A DNA stretch of 64,000 nucleotides, taken from NCBI RefSeq assembly GCF_029168945.1, contig NC_083604.1:5696812-5760811 (forward strand), written 5' to 3'. The position numbers and the translations under genes were made by a program. This document shows positions 10,888 through 21,562 of the stretch, piece by piece. The notes beneath the pieces are model-generated. The model did no database searches. It worked only from the letters and a program-made list of their open reading frames with translations, and was not told the origin of the DNA. Each line of letters begins with the position of its first letter. Position 1 is the first letter of the stretch. The stretch comes from Cannabis sativa (lineage: Eukaryota > Streptophyta > Magnoliopsida > Rosales > Cannabaceae).

Positions 10888-11260
10888 GGGTAAATACCAT
10901 TTTGGACCCTGTGTTTTGCAAAAGTTACAGATTAGACCCTGTGTTTTGTTAAATGACAAAATGGACCCTGTATTTTCTAAAATAGTAAAAATAGGACTCT
11001 GAGCTTAATTTTTGATAACTTTTTTTAATACAACCAACTTGAAGACAATGCTTAATACGAACAGATATAAAAAATGTAAACAGGTTTGTCATATAGCACT
11101 TTTAGATCGGATTATAATTAAACTTTATTTTGACAAAAAATCAATTCAGGATCCTATTTGTACTATTTTAGAAAATACAGGGTCCATTTTGTCATTTAAC
11201 AAAACACAGGATCCAATTAGTAATTTTTGTAAAAGAGAGAATCCAAAATAGTATTTACCC
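10888..11260. mobile_element. Mutator-like foldback MITE, copy 1
   Basis: The ends are GGGTAAATACCATTTTGG and CCAAAATAGTATTTACCC, inverted to each other, with long arms carrying GACCCTGTGTTTTG-type text in both orientations. A perfect 9-bp direct repeat, TTTTAAATT, flanks it (10879-10887 and 11261-11269), the duplication size of Mutator-like elements. A second member lies at 38676-39046. The short ORF inside is not a gene. Confidence 0.85.
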
Positions 11261-11715
11261 TTTTAAATTTAATATTGAAAGTATCAACTTATCTTGAGAA
11301 GAACATATACGAACTTCATATTATGAGGAGATTATTGAATCTCGGTCTTTTAATTAATCGAGTTAATTTATTACCCTTATTGTAAACGTATCACGCAGTT
11401 AGACCCATACATTTATTAATTGAAATGTGAGTATAACAATTATTATTAGTTATCAAGTTATTAATTATTGAAAATAGTGTTCAAGGTTCTGTTATCACAT
11501 TTGTTAAGATAAGTTTCACATTTTCCATATAGTTCTTTATTGTTATTTCTTTCTTAATTTTTATTTTTCAATAATGCTTATTAACAGTTAAAACAAAAAA
11601 TAAAATTTACAACAATACTTAATATTTGATATGATTATTTTTTTTTCCTACTAATGTACATTTTATTTATTTGGTAAGATTATATAATTTTTATCAGTTG
11701 CTAATTATTTTTTGA

Positions 11716-12022
11716 TTTAATTTAAGTTGGGTTTAAGTCTAGAGTCAGATTTAATTAAGTTCGGGTCAGAGGCTGGGTTCAGCGCTAGGGCCATGGGAGG
11801 GAATTTGGGTCCGGGTCTAGTCGGAGTCTAAAATATTGATTAAGAAAAAAAAATTGTTTAAAAAATTATGAAAGTGATTTTTTTTTTTTTTTTAATTTTT
11901 GATTCTCAATTAAAAAAATTAAAAAGTAAAAACAGTTTTATAGAATATGTTTTTAAAAATTATTTTCACTTTTCTAATTTTAAAAACAGAAAAGTGATTA
12001 AAAAGTGTTACCAAACACCACT
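11716..12022. mobile_element. Fragment of the GGCGCCGTTTGGTAACAC-type MITE family
   Basis: This shares its interior (TTTAAGT then GGGTC-rich text, then GATTAAGAAAAAAAA) and its right end (AAAGTGTTACCAAACACCAC) with the complete element at 17400-17887. No matching left terminus is evident, so it is probably truncated or its left arm is badly decayed. Confidence 0.55.
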
Positions 12023-12094
12023 TTAGCGGTTGAGATTTGAAATTCCGTATTTTAATATTCCCAGTTTGATTATTTAATTAAATGATTAATTAAA

Positions 12095-13231
12095 TGCGGA
12101 ATAATAAACCGGTATCGAAAACAGCTTCTCGTAGTTACGTAATGCAACTCGTAACTCCGGAGAAACCTTAAAAACAAACAGTGCATAAAAGTAAAAACAC
12201 ACAAGATTTTTGTACGTGGTTTCAACAATCCTTTCAGATTGTTACTAGTCCACGGGGCCACGCCCAGAGATAAGATTCATTAGATCGGTATCAAAAATAC
12301 AAAGTAATTGACTTATGCATAAATAGACTCCCTCTTATTGTATGCCGCAAGCTTGATGTATTCCACCTACTAACCGAATCTTGATAAAACTCCAAGTGCT
12401 CGAACTCCCTTCGATCACCTTGAAGAGTGCTTGAATCCTCCCGATTCAAGGCTTAAAGGCTATCTCCCGAAAGCCTATACAACCATCTCCCGAAGGTTGT
12501 GTGCTTGTATCCTCCCGATGCAAGACTTCAAAAGCAATCTCCCGAAAGCTTGTAAATACCCTTCTCCCGAAGGTGCACTGATGTTCTTCTTCGTTGTAGA
12601 CTTGAATACAGACTCAAGACAATACAAACAACAAATAAACAGAGTAAGAGTAGAACAACTCTTCTCTACAAATCAAAGACTCTCTTTTCTAAAGATATGA
12701 ATGAAATTCAAAGATACAAGAGAGGTACCAAGAGAGGTACTAAACAAAGACACTCTTTCCTTAAGATATGAAAGCAATTCTAAGTGTATGAAAGAGATGC
12801 AAAACCTAGCAGCTATGGGATGTATTTATAATGAATATACATCTCATAGACAGCTTACATTCGGTCTGAACAAGACCTCAACCCACTAGAAACTTCCCTA
12901 AAATAATTCTTCAATCGATCCAGAATTTCCGTTTCGTACATACGTAATCGTGGGCAGTTACTACAACTTTCCTTTTATAGAAAAGGAAAGTCTTGCTCCG
13001 GTTTTCTCTTCAAGAAACCTGATCTTAGAAAATGGGAAACTCAACACAAGATCAGAATAACAGCTGGTTAGATAAAAAACGAAATGGGTAACCAAACTTA
13101 CCATTTTTACCTTTTTTCCAAAAATAGGAAAGCTAGACAACTTTCCTTTCAAGTTTGATTTACACAAATATGGAAACCATATCATTATATGCCAGCCGAA
13201 ATATACATTACATAATAAAATATTTTTGTCA
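12095..13231 (-). mobile_element. Probable solo LTR
   Basis: The stretch starts TGCGGAATAATAAACCGG and ends TTTTTGTCA, giving TG...CA ends. ATTAAA flanks both sides (12089-12094 and 13232-13237), fitting a 5-6 bp target duplication in AT-rich DNA. The text TTGTACGTGGTTTCAACAAT with GTCCACGGGG resembles plant Copia LTRs read from the opposite strand. The motif TCTCCCGAAAG/TCTCCCGAAGG recurs five times around 12460-12575. No internal domain is present, so a solo LTR left by LTR-LTR recombination fits best. Orientation is a guess. Confidence 0.6.
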
Positions 13232-13479
13232 ATTAAATATGCCAAAAATGGAATTAACAAGATTTTTATTTTTCAATAATTTTGAATCATTATTACATGA
13301 TATAACAAATTTGTTATCTAAATTTTTAAGAGTGTTCCAATATAACTACACATGGATTAGCAGTTTAGTTGGACTTTATTCCTTTTTATCTTTGTGATGT
13401 TTAGTTTTATAGGTATTAGGTTGTTGGACATTAATTTAAGGGATTTTTTCAGTTTTAACTAAAAAAAAAGTAACAATAT

Positions 13480-14395
13480 TATAAAAATACTTCCAGCTGG
13501 CCAAATAAACAAATATACATCCAAACTAAAAAAAATTACACAAATACCACTTACACACACCTTTAACCCAGGATCTATGCTTCCTAGACAATTATCACGC
13601 AACCATCGCGCAACTACGCAGCAACCCAACGCAACCGAAACGAAAATTCAATCAAAAAGAGAACCACCATTAATTCTGGCGACTTCACCTGAGAAGACGA
13701 CCAGAATCAATCAAAACAGAGGCTGTTTCAAATTCATAAAAAAAGTGTAGAAAAACTACTACGAAACTAAAATTCAACTGGAAATCTAGTTTAATTTGCA
13801 TAAAACTAATGACCTGACTTCAATTTTTAGATCCATAAAAGGCATATCTCAAAAAGTTGAATTGGAGTTCCCAAACAATCCAACTCAACTATAATCCAAA
13901 AAAATACATTAATACTATAGTAAAATATTTATCCTGGTGTATTTTGTTGTTTTCCAAATTTCTAATGGTGAATTTGTTCATATTAAATTATAAAAAGACA
14001 TGTAGATAGAGTTATGTACGTGAAAACACTGTTATGATTTTTAATGTTTCAAAACAGTTGCATTACAGTTGCATAAACATTTTGCTAACAGTTATTTCGT
14101 CTGATTGAAACCTTCGTTTGATGCAACCTTCGGCCAACCACCCAGCAACCACCCAGAAATTTTCGTCTGATTGAAACCTTCGTCTGATGCAACCTTCGGC
14201 CAACCACCTCGCAACCACCATGCAACCATCGTCTGATTAAAACTTTCGTCTGATGCAATCACCGTGCAACCACGCAGCAAGCACTTTGCAACCATCGTCT
14301 GATTGTGTAAGTGATGATAGTTTAAGTGTTCTTTTGGTAATTAAAATTACATAAAAGGTATAAATATTGATTTTACCTTATAGAGTTATTTTTGT
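13480..14395. mobile_element. Unclassified repeat with internal minisatellite
   Basis: Left text TATAAAAATACTTCC and right text TTATTTTTGTAAATAAAAT are weakly inverted. ACAAATACCACTTACACACACC-like text here resembles text on the opposite strand near 38120-38190. It behaves like a non-autonomous DNA element, but no target duplication was found and the ends are approximate. Confidence 0.35.
14095..14305. repeat. 66-bp tandem repeat, about 3.2 copies
   Basis: The motif CGTCTGATTGAAACCTTCGTC recurs with the hexamer GTCTGA at 14099 (approximately), 14165, 14231 and 14297, an exact 66-bp period. Units also share GATGCAACCTTCGGCCAACC. The period is a multiple of three, so the minus strand is open as 22-residue repeats, but codon use, context and lack of homology argue against a gene. 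Confidence 0.85.
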
Positions 14396-14508
14396 AAATA
14401 AAATGTCAATTTATATTTTCTATGTAATAATTCCTTAATTTAAAGTTCAATGATATATTGATTGCTTTATTTACTCTTGTACATCTTAAGGACATGAGAT
14501 AAGCCCAT

Positions 14509-14522
14509 AAACGACGTCGTTT
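14509..14522. promoter_or_regulatory. Perfect palindrome with GACGTC (C-box) core
   Basis: AAACGACGTCGTTT is a perfect 14-bp palindrome about 290 bp before the PP2C start codon. GACGTC is a classic plant bZIP (TGA/C-box) site. It may control the PP2C gene. Binding is inferred from the motif alone. Confidence 0.5.
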
Positions 14523-14632
14523 GTATGGAGAATTGGAATTATTAGATCCTAAAAATTGGCTCCACTCCACCAGGTTGAATATTCCAATATTCAAACTCTG
14601 TGACCGGTAAATTCATTGCTAACGGCTCTTTC

Positions 14633-14640
14633 ATTATAAA
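14633..14640 (+). promoter_or_regulatory. Candidate TATA box of PP2C
   Basis: ATTATAAA sits about 170 bp before the start codon, with a CT repeat (14762-14780) in the presumed leader. Confidence 0.4.
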
Positions 14641-14805
14641 GCAAAGCTCCACTTTCAGACTTCAAATTTTAGTCTACCATTCTTTCAATTATTCAATCTT
14701 CACTTCACTACAATACAAATCAGTATTCTCACTCATTTTCTTCCCGTTATTTACACACACACTCTCTCTCTCTCTCTCTCAAAATTCAGAACACAGCATA
14801 GCATC

Positions 14806-17800
14806 ATGGCCCCAACCCCAAATGTCTGTTTGAAGCGTAAAAGACCCCCCAGCATTGAGATACCAAATGTCTTGGGAGAGATTCGAATGGAGAATTCTAC
14901 TACGCCCCGGAACGATGGAGTTTCTTTTGGGGAAGTTGGTGTTGGTGTTTTCTCACGTAAAGGCAAGAAAAAGTTCATGGAAGATACTCACAAGATAGCT
15001 TCTTGCTTACAGGACAATCCCAACAAAGTAACAACTATGAATTCATTCATTCTTGTTCCTTTTACTCAATTGGGTCTTTGTTATTTTTCTTCTTTTCTGA
15101 TGTTTTTAGTTGTTTTGGATTTTGGGTAGAGATTCTTTTTTGGAGTTTACGATGGACATGGTGGTAAGAAGGCTGCGGAGTTTGTGGCAGAGAATTTGCA
15201 TAACAATGTTCTTGAAATGATGAAGAATTGTGATGAGAAAGAGGAAGGTGTTAAAGCTGGGTATCTCAAAACAGACCAAGACTTCTTGAAGCAGGTTGGT
15301 TCAAATTTTGGGTCATTATCTACAAATGATGTTTTTTTTTTTTGCTAATTAGAATTTTTGTTTTTAAATTTTAAGATGTATAAAATTATATCCCTTAAAT
15401 TATAAAAAAATTTCCTTTAAACTATCGAGATTGTTGGATTTAATGATTTTTGTCTAATTTCATTCAATATTAGTAGTTCAATGATTCTTTAGTTCAATGA
15501 TTTAATGCTCTCCGGACTTTGATATCTATCAAATCATGTCTTTCGAATTTTGACATGTACTAAATCATGCCGTCCCAACTTTCATGTATGTTAAACTTTC
15601 TTTACTAAAATTAGACAAAAGTACTTAAATTTAACAATCTCAATAGTTTAAGGAGAATTTTTAAGAACCTTAAAAATTTAGGGCAAAAAATTAGCCTTTT
15701 TTTTTGTTTCCTATGAAGTCTTTTGATTCATAGAGTCTAATTCCCAATATAGCTTCTTCTCCTTCGAAGAAGATTTCATCAAACTCATTTTTCCAAACAA
15801 AGTTTTGCTTTGAATAGGTTACAATTGGCTATGATTATGTTGATAAGCATACTTAGGCTTATTCATACTCCAACTCAGTTACTATGTTAGTATGCTATTT
15901 TACACTCAATGTTTAAAAATGCATTTTTGATGCGCGCCTCAAGTTGAGGCATTTAAAGATTGCACCAAGGTGTGCGCCTTGCTGAGGAGAAGAGAGGTGT
16001 ACGCCTTAATGAGTGAAGTGCTGAATTGAGGCGTGAGGCGTTGAGGCGTAAGTGGCGTGCGCCTCAAATTTTGAAAGTTAAATTGGATATTTGAGCCCTA
16101 AAAAAAAGCCCAAATTATAATTTTATATTTGTATTTCCGCTACCCAACTTAAAAAACCTAAAAAACCTTTAAAAGCCCCATAAACATTAATGAAAAAGTC
16201 CAATAAAATATTTAAATAAGTCCAAATAAAACTTAAAAATAAAAATTCTAATTCTATCTTCTTCCTATATCCCTCTCTTCTTCACAGCAGTTGTGCAGCT
16301 GCTTATTTCTTCAACCAACAAAGAAAAAAAGAACTTGATGCTTCCTTCCTTCAAATGTGTGGTAGGATAGTAGAATTTAGGATTCTAATTCTAGAGACAT
16401 AATTATTTTTATTTTAGTTTGAGTTTTATGAGACATATCTATTGGTATTTTTGAACTTTATGTGATATTTTATGGTTATTATTTTTATGAGATATTTTAT
16501 AGTATGTTTAAAATTATGTGACAATTTATTTATTTTTAAGTGCTTTAAAAGTATTGATTCCATTAATTTTTGAGGCTTACGCCTCGCCTTACAAAAAAAA
16601 AAAAAAAACCGCATCAAGGCTCATTTGCGTTTTTTTAAACATTGTATACACTGTCACACCTTGAAAAACAATGAGATACAATTACAATTTATCAAAACAC
16701 TAGTTATTTACTTGTCTCTAATTGGTCTTAAAATAGAATCTCGTGATTCTTAACGATTACTTTGTTTTCTAACATTATAAAGAGAGCATGTTGATATAAA
16801 TGAATCAAATTTCAACATAATGTGTAGGATATATGCAGTGGTACCTGTTGTGTGACAGCTGTGATTGAAGAAGGGGATGAGGTTATAGTTTCAAACGTGG
16901 GAGATTGCAGGGCTGTTCTTTGTAGGGGTGGAGTAGCTGAAGCTCTTACAAAAGATCACACAGTGGAAAAAGAAGAAGAACGAAATAGAATAGAAGCCAA
17001 GGTACTTCTCAGTTCTCACAACATTAACTTCATTTGATTAGTTGTTAAGTTTACTTGAAAAGCTAAGATTAGTGACATATTTGATTCAGGGAGGATATGT
17101 GGAGATTCATAGAGGAGCATGGAGAGTTCATGGGGTACTTACTGTTTCTAGAAGCATTGGAGATGCTCATCTCAAGGATTGGGTGCTAGCTGAGCCTGAA
17201 ACCAAGATTCTGAAGCTCACACCAGACATGGACTTTCTTATTTTGGCCTCCGATGGGTTGTGGGAAAAGGTGAGTGGTACTAGTAGTAGTGGAAGTTAAG
17301 ACCATGTTTGATCTCTATTTTGTTTTCAAATGTGTTTTAAATTTTTTTATCAAAAAACAATTTTTCAAAGTTTTTAAAACACAAGTTTCGTTTAACTAAG
17401 GCGCCGTTTGGTAACACTTTTATTTTTTAATTTTTTAATCACAAAATGAAAGTAAAATTTTTGTTTTTAAAAAATTTATTTTTGAAAAACAAAAATGCGT
17501 TCTATAACCACTTTTGTTTTTCAATTTTAAAAACAGAAAACAAAAGTGTGTTCTGTAAAGTTCATTTTTATTTTTATTTTTTGATTTTATTTAAGTCGGG
17601 TCTAGGTCCGGGGTCGGATTCGGGTTCAAGTCAAAAGCCGAGTTTAGCGCCAGGGCCGTAGGGAGGGGATTTGGGTCCGGATCTGGTCATAATCTAAAAG
17701 ATTGATTAAGAAAAAAAACTGTTTAAAAAAATATTGAAAGTGATTTTTTTTGTTTTTAAAATTTTAATTTCTAATTATAAAATTGAAAAGTAAAAACAGT

Positions 17801-20512
17801 TTTATAGAACATGTTTTTGAAAAATATTTTCACTTTTCTACTTTTAAAAACAAAAAACTCATTAAAAAAGTGTTACCAAACGCCACCTAATATTTTCTAA
17901 AAACAATTTTTACTTTTATTTTATTTATTAAAAACACTTCAATACTTTGAGATCCTCATATGAACAAGATCCGATCAGGATTCGGACTTGGATCTTAGAC
18001 TAGGACTTGAACCCGGCCTCGGACCTATATCCAGACAAAAGAAAAAGGGCTTTGGACTCGAACTCAGACCTTGATGAGAGAGAAAATAAAAAGAGAAAAA
18101 TAATATGAGAAAATAATATGAGAAAGTGACAAGAAAAAAAATAATGAGAGAGAAAGTGAAGATAGAATAAGGAGAGAGAAATAATGTGAAAAAATGGTGG
18201 GAGAGAAAGTGTGAGAAAATCATGAGTGAGAAAGTGATGAGAGAGAAAGAAGATAGAGAGAGTGATGAGAGAGAATATAATATGAGAAAATGATGAGAGA
18301 TAAAATAATATAAGAAAATAATGAATATAATAACGTGAAATAAAGTGGAGATAAAATATTAACCGAAAGTGAATTATTTTTTTTTTACAAAAAATAATAT
18401 TTCGTTGTTCTCAAAATTTTGTTTTTTGTAACTTTGTTTTCTAAAATCTGTTTTCAAAAAACACAAGGTCAAGCACGCGTGATTATTATTGTTATTTTTT
18501 TTTTTTTTAAAAAAATTTATTTTTAAAAACAAAAAAATATTTTTGTTACATAAAATTATGAGTCCCTAAAAAGTAACCTTATGCAGACAAGTCCCCAACT
18601 TGAAAAATTTGCGATAATAATTTCTAAAGTCACGTTTTTTGTAAGTCTATTAGTCCTCTTTTCTAACAGATCCATTTATAGATTCAAAATGCAATGTGTT
18701 CACAAATTATTAGTCCAAATCATTTAAAATAATAAAAAAAAATTAACATTAATATATTTTTTTATATCTTCTTGCTCCCTCAAATTACCCCCAAAAACCC
18801 ATCACCCACCAACCCCTTGGTCCATCTTTTCCATCACGACACAAGCTTTGATTGTTCACATCCTTTCAGCTCTGTCCCAAGCGGTCGTCGCCAAGTAAAA
18901 CTCTCACTGCACCACTGGCGTCCTTGCTCCGTTCAATACCCCAAACCCGTCGTGACCCCTCTCCCTCCTCATTAGAACCCAAGCTCGTTTCCACGTTACC
19001 CAAAAACTCTGGTTGCATTACCTGTTTCTACTTGTTTGAAAATCCAAAAACTTGCTCTGCCTCTTCGATTACGAGCTACTTGAGTAACTTGCTCCGAACC
19101 TAGCACCTGACCCTGACTGAACCCAGACCCGACTTAAATAAAAAAAATAAAATAAAAATGAATTTTACAGAACATACTTTTGTTTTCTGTTTTTAAAATT
19201 ATAAAACAAAAGTGGTTATAAAACACATTATTATTTTTCAAGAACAAAAATTTTAAAAATAAAAATTCTACTTTCTTTTTTGTGATTAAAAAATTAAAAA
19301 ACAAAAATGTTACTAAACGACACCTAAAATTTTTATTTATATAAATTATTTTTAATCAAAATTAATATTTGGAGCAATAAACCTTCAACATGTGACATTA
19401 TTGTCAGTACTTACAAAAAAACGTGACTTGATTACTATCACGGTCAATTTTTAAATGTGAGAACTTATCTCGGCATCAAAGTTAATCTTTTGGAGATTTA
19501 CGCCGTAATTTTCTTTTTTAGTTATGATGATGCAAAAATGCACTATGTTTCTTTTTGTAATTTGAATTTTATCATAGGGTCTCATTATATCTTATATTTA
19601 TTGCATTTTTCCAAAGAAAAAGCATATGGCACATGAAGGTTAACGATATTAGGGGTGTTTGTTGTGCGAACGGTTTGAACTTTTATATATTTGAGTCATT
19701 TTTCTTTTTAGCTAGAACTGTATTATGTGGTGCAATTTTGGTGTTTTGTCTTTATTTTTATGCTTTACAATTCATACAAAATTTAAAGGTGAAATCAATA
19801 CAAAGTTTAAACTTCAAATAAAATATAAGCTCTTTATAACAACCATGAAACAATACTGATTAACAACTCTAACTAAACATAAATATTATAACCAAACTTA
19901 GAAAAGATTCATTCTCAGCAATTGTATAGTATTTTTCCATGAATACTAAGATATCCAATCTTCATTGCATAAATCCTAACATTCCATTGATTGTTTTTTT
20001 CTTCCTAGGTTGGCAACCAAGAAGCCATAGATACAGTTAAACAATCATTATGTTCAGTTGAGAAAAAATTAGGACCCTCTTCCGGAGATTATCTTAAAGA
20101 GAATGACTATAGTGAATATGGCCTTGTTAATGTGAGCCCTTCATCAAAGTTACGTAGGGTCTCTCTTGTTAAGCAAGCAAAGAAGGGGTTGATGATAACC
20201 AAGTCTCCAAGCTATAAGAAGACAAGTAATAACAATGGCTTGAACTTGAAGAATCAAAGTGAACATGATTTTATTGTCAATGAAAGCGAAAGCCCTCCAT
20301 CAAAATCGCGAAGAATATCTCTGGCTAAGCGAGTAAACTCGAAGATGGACTCTCCCACAAAGCTGAGTAGTGAGGAGCTTGTGGCTGCATGTAAGGAGCT
20401 TGTGAACTTGGCTGTAAACAAGGGTAGTTTGGATGATATTACTGTGATGATAATTGATCTAAATCAATTCAGACTCAACAACAACAACAACCACTCTTCT
20501 GAATTGGCCTAA
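14806..20512 (+). CDS. Protein phosphatase 2C, probable clade B (AP2C-like), five exons
   Basis: Predicted exons are 14806-15027, 15130-15294, 16828-17001, 17090-17269 and 20009-20512. All introns are GT-AG and phase 0, and the product is 414 aa. Residues 10-20 ([11 protein letters not shown]) match a MAPK-docking motif of the kind found in AP2C phosphatases, which dephosphorylate MAP kinases. Catalytic PPM motifs are all present: MED at 58-60, DGHGG at 82-86, VGDCRAVL in exon 3, [12 protein letters not shown] in exon 4, ASDGLWEK around Asp242 and DDIT at 389-392. Exon 5 carries a long insert before the last metal-binding motif, with two RRxSL motifs (Ser299 and Ser351). The product should be a soluble Mn/Mg-dependent Ser/Thr phosphatase. 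Introns 2 and 4 are swollen by MITEs. The MAPK substrate is an inference from the docking motif. Confidence 0.88.
15344..15696. mobile_element. Mutator-like foldback MITE in PP2C intron 2
   Basis: The ends (GCTAATTAGAATTTTTG and CAAAAAATTAGCC) are inverted. The arms share AACTATCGAGATTGTT with its inverse AATCTCAATAGTTTAAG. It is flanked by nine T residues on each side, which fits a 9-bp target duplication but is weak because it is a homopolymer. It is related to the element at 40257-40660. Confidence 0.7.
15907..16644. mobile_element. hAT-like MITE in PP2C intron 2
   Basis: The ends CAATGTTTAAAAATGC and GCGTTTTTTTAAACATTG are inverted. Flanks TTTACACT (15899-15906) and TATACACT (16645-16652) match at seven of eight positions, an hAT-size duplication. 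Inside, GAGGCG/CGCCTC-type motifs repeat in both orientations (15935-16070 and 16570-16590). No coding capacity. Confidence 0.75.
17400..17887. mobile_element. PIF/Harbinger-like MITE, complete copy
   Basis: The ends GGCGCCGTTTGGTAACACTT and AAAGTGTTACCAAACGCCACC are inverted, and TAA flanks both sides (17397-17399 and 17888-17890). The interior carries GGGTCTAGGTCCGGGGTCGG-type text. Related copies or parts lie at 11716-12022, 19130-19325 and 29453-30372. Confidence 0.75.
18062..18330 (+). repeat. GA-rich degenerate tandem repeat (ATGAGAGAGAAA-like)
   Basis: Units such as GATGAGAGAGAAAG and TATGAGAAAATAATATGAG recur irregularly for about 270 bp within PP2C intron 4. The strand is purine-rich. 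The apparent minus-strand ORF of F, S, H and L residues is a by-product of the simple sequence. Confidence 0.65.
19130..19325. mobile_element. Inverted half-copy of the GGCGCCGTTTGGTAACAC-type MITE
   Basis: Read on the minus strand, this stretch follows the left arm of the element at 17400-17600. It has AGTAACATTTTTGTTTTTTAA at the outer end and the GACTTAAAT-type text at the inner end. It still lies within PP2C intron 4. Confidence 0.55.
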
Positions 20513-21400
20513 AAGCTCTATATATGAAGATTTTAAAGAGAAGAAAAGGAATTGGAATAGTGTACAGAAGAAGTGTTTTCTGAGATATATTCTTTACAAG
20601 TATTATTTTTTACTCACTTTTAATATACTGTGTTTAGTAGAAATATAAGCTCTATGATTGGTGTGACCACTTACATATATCTGATTCTAATTATACAGTC
20701 TGGACTGGACCACAAATTATGTTCATTATTTTGAATATATATGATTCTGTATCTCAACAATTATATACACATTATATAGTAGGAGGATAGATCAAACAAG
20801 AAGATGTTAACAAAAATTTTGACTACTAATTTTCTTAATGTGTTGGGATTGGGAAACTAGTCACATGAAAAGTGAAACAGAAACAAAATGCCACCAGCAA
20901 AACACCTTTGCATATTAACAACCATTATTTGATTAGGCAGCTTTTTCATGCATGTAGCTTGGGTTCAATCATCTCAAAATCACCACTTTTCATTTGTAAA
21001 TTTCAGTGTTAGAAATGCTGTTAAGTTACATGTTTCACTTTAATATCCAAAAGCCTTAAGATTTTTATTTTTGTGGTTGCTATTAAGTTTTGATTATTGA
21101 TATATTATTCACTAGGGACCTTTTCACCCCTCTCTATTGTTAACCCCATGTGGGTCCTTTTTTCTCCTAGGGAGGTGGAGATACACACCATCTCACATGA
21201 ACTTCAAATAAAGAAGTTTGTTTGCTTTTTACAATGCATGATAAAAAAAAATTGGTATTGGGATACAACTTTCATTGAATAGAAACTACTTTGAACTAAG
21301 GAAAAAGTGTATGTTAGTTATTAAAGAAAAAAAAAAAACAGAAAAGCTAATCTGGTTGAAAAAGCTTACACATCTTACTTACAGGTGTTTGCATGAAACA
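20513..21400. other. Intergenic DNA between PP2C and DUF868 gene
   Basis: AT-rich DNA with no gene seen. The first part should hold the PP2C 3' untranslated region (for example AT-rich text with TTTACTCACTTTTAATATACTG at about 20610-20630). The second part should hold the promoter of the next gene. Confidence 0.5.
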
Positions 21401-21402
21401 CA

Positions 21403-21410
21403 TATATAAA
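21403..21410 (+). promoter_or_regulatory. TATA box of DUF868 gene
   Basis: TATATAAA followed by ACCACCCCAC, about 155 bp before the ATG at 21563. It is a good match to the plant TATA consensus at a plausible distance. Confidence 0.6.
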
Positions 21411-21562
21411 ACCACCCCACTTTATAAATTTCTCAATACTCATTTGCTAAAACAAAACCTCTTTGGCTTCATCTCTTTTACTAGTTTTGATCTTGTAATC
21501 CTAGCTAAAACTTTGCATATCCTTAGAAACTAATCGATACCCTTTAGGCTTTATCTATCACT

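Larger units (their letters stand above)
17301..18475. mobile_element. Outer repeat in PP2C intron 4, host of nested MITE
   Basis: GACCATGTTTGATCTCTATTTTG near 17301 has an inverted partner (AAATCTGTTTTCAAAAAACA then AAGGTCAAGC) near 18445-18475. The element at 17400-17887 is inserted in its left part. The right part holds GA-rich tandem sequence. The ends are approximate and no target duplication was found. Confidence 0.4.

Noticed and set aside
11012..11251. 79-aa ORF as a small gene
   Set aside because: It lies wholly inside a foldback Mutator-like MITE and follows its right arm.
13155..13397. 80-aa ORF spanning the edge of the solo LTR
   Set aside because: It crosses the LTR end and target duplication, and its composition is AT-rich and random.
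14092..14295. 67-aa minus-strand ORF with 22-residue repeats as a repeat protein
   Set aside because: It is the direct product of a 66-bp minisatellite. There are no flanking exons, promoter or homology.
18772..19103. Proline/serine-rich ORFs in PP2C intron 4
   Set aside because: They are flanked by MITE sequence and lack any domain or splice partner. They may be a captured scrap, but nothing supports a gene.
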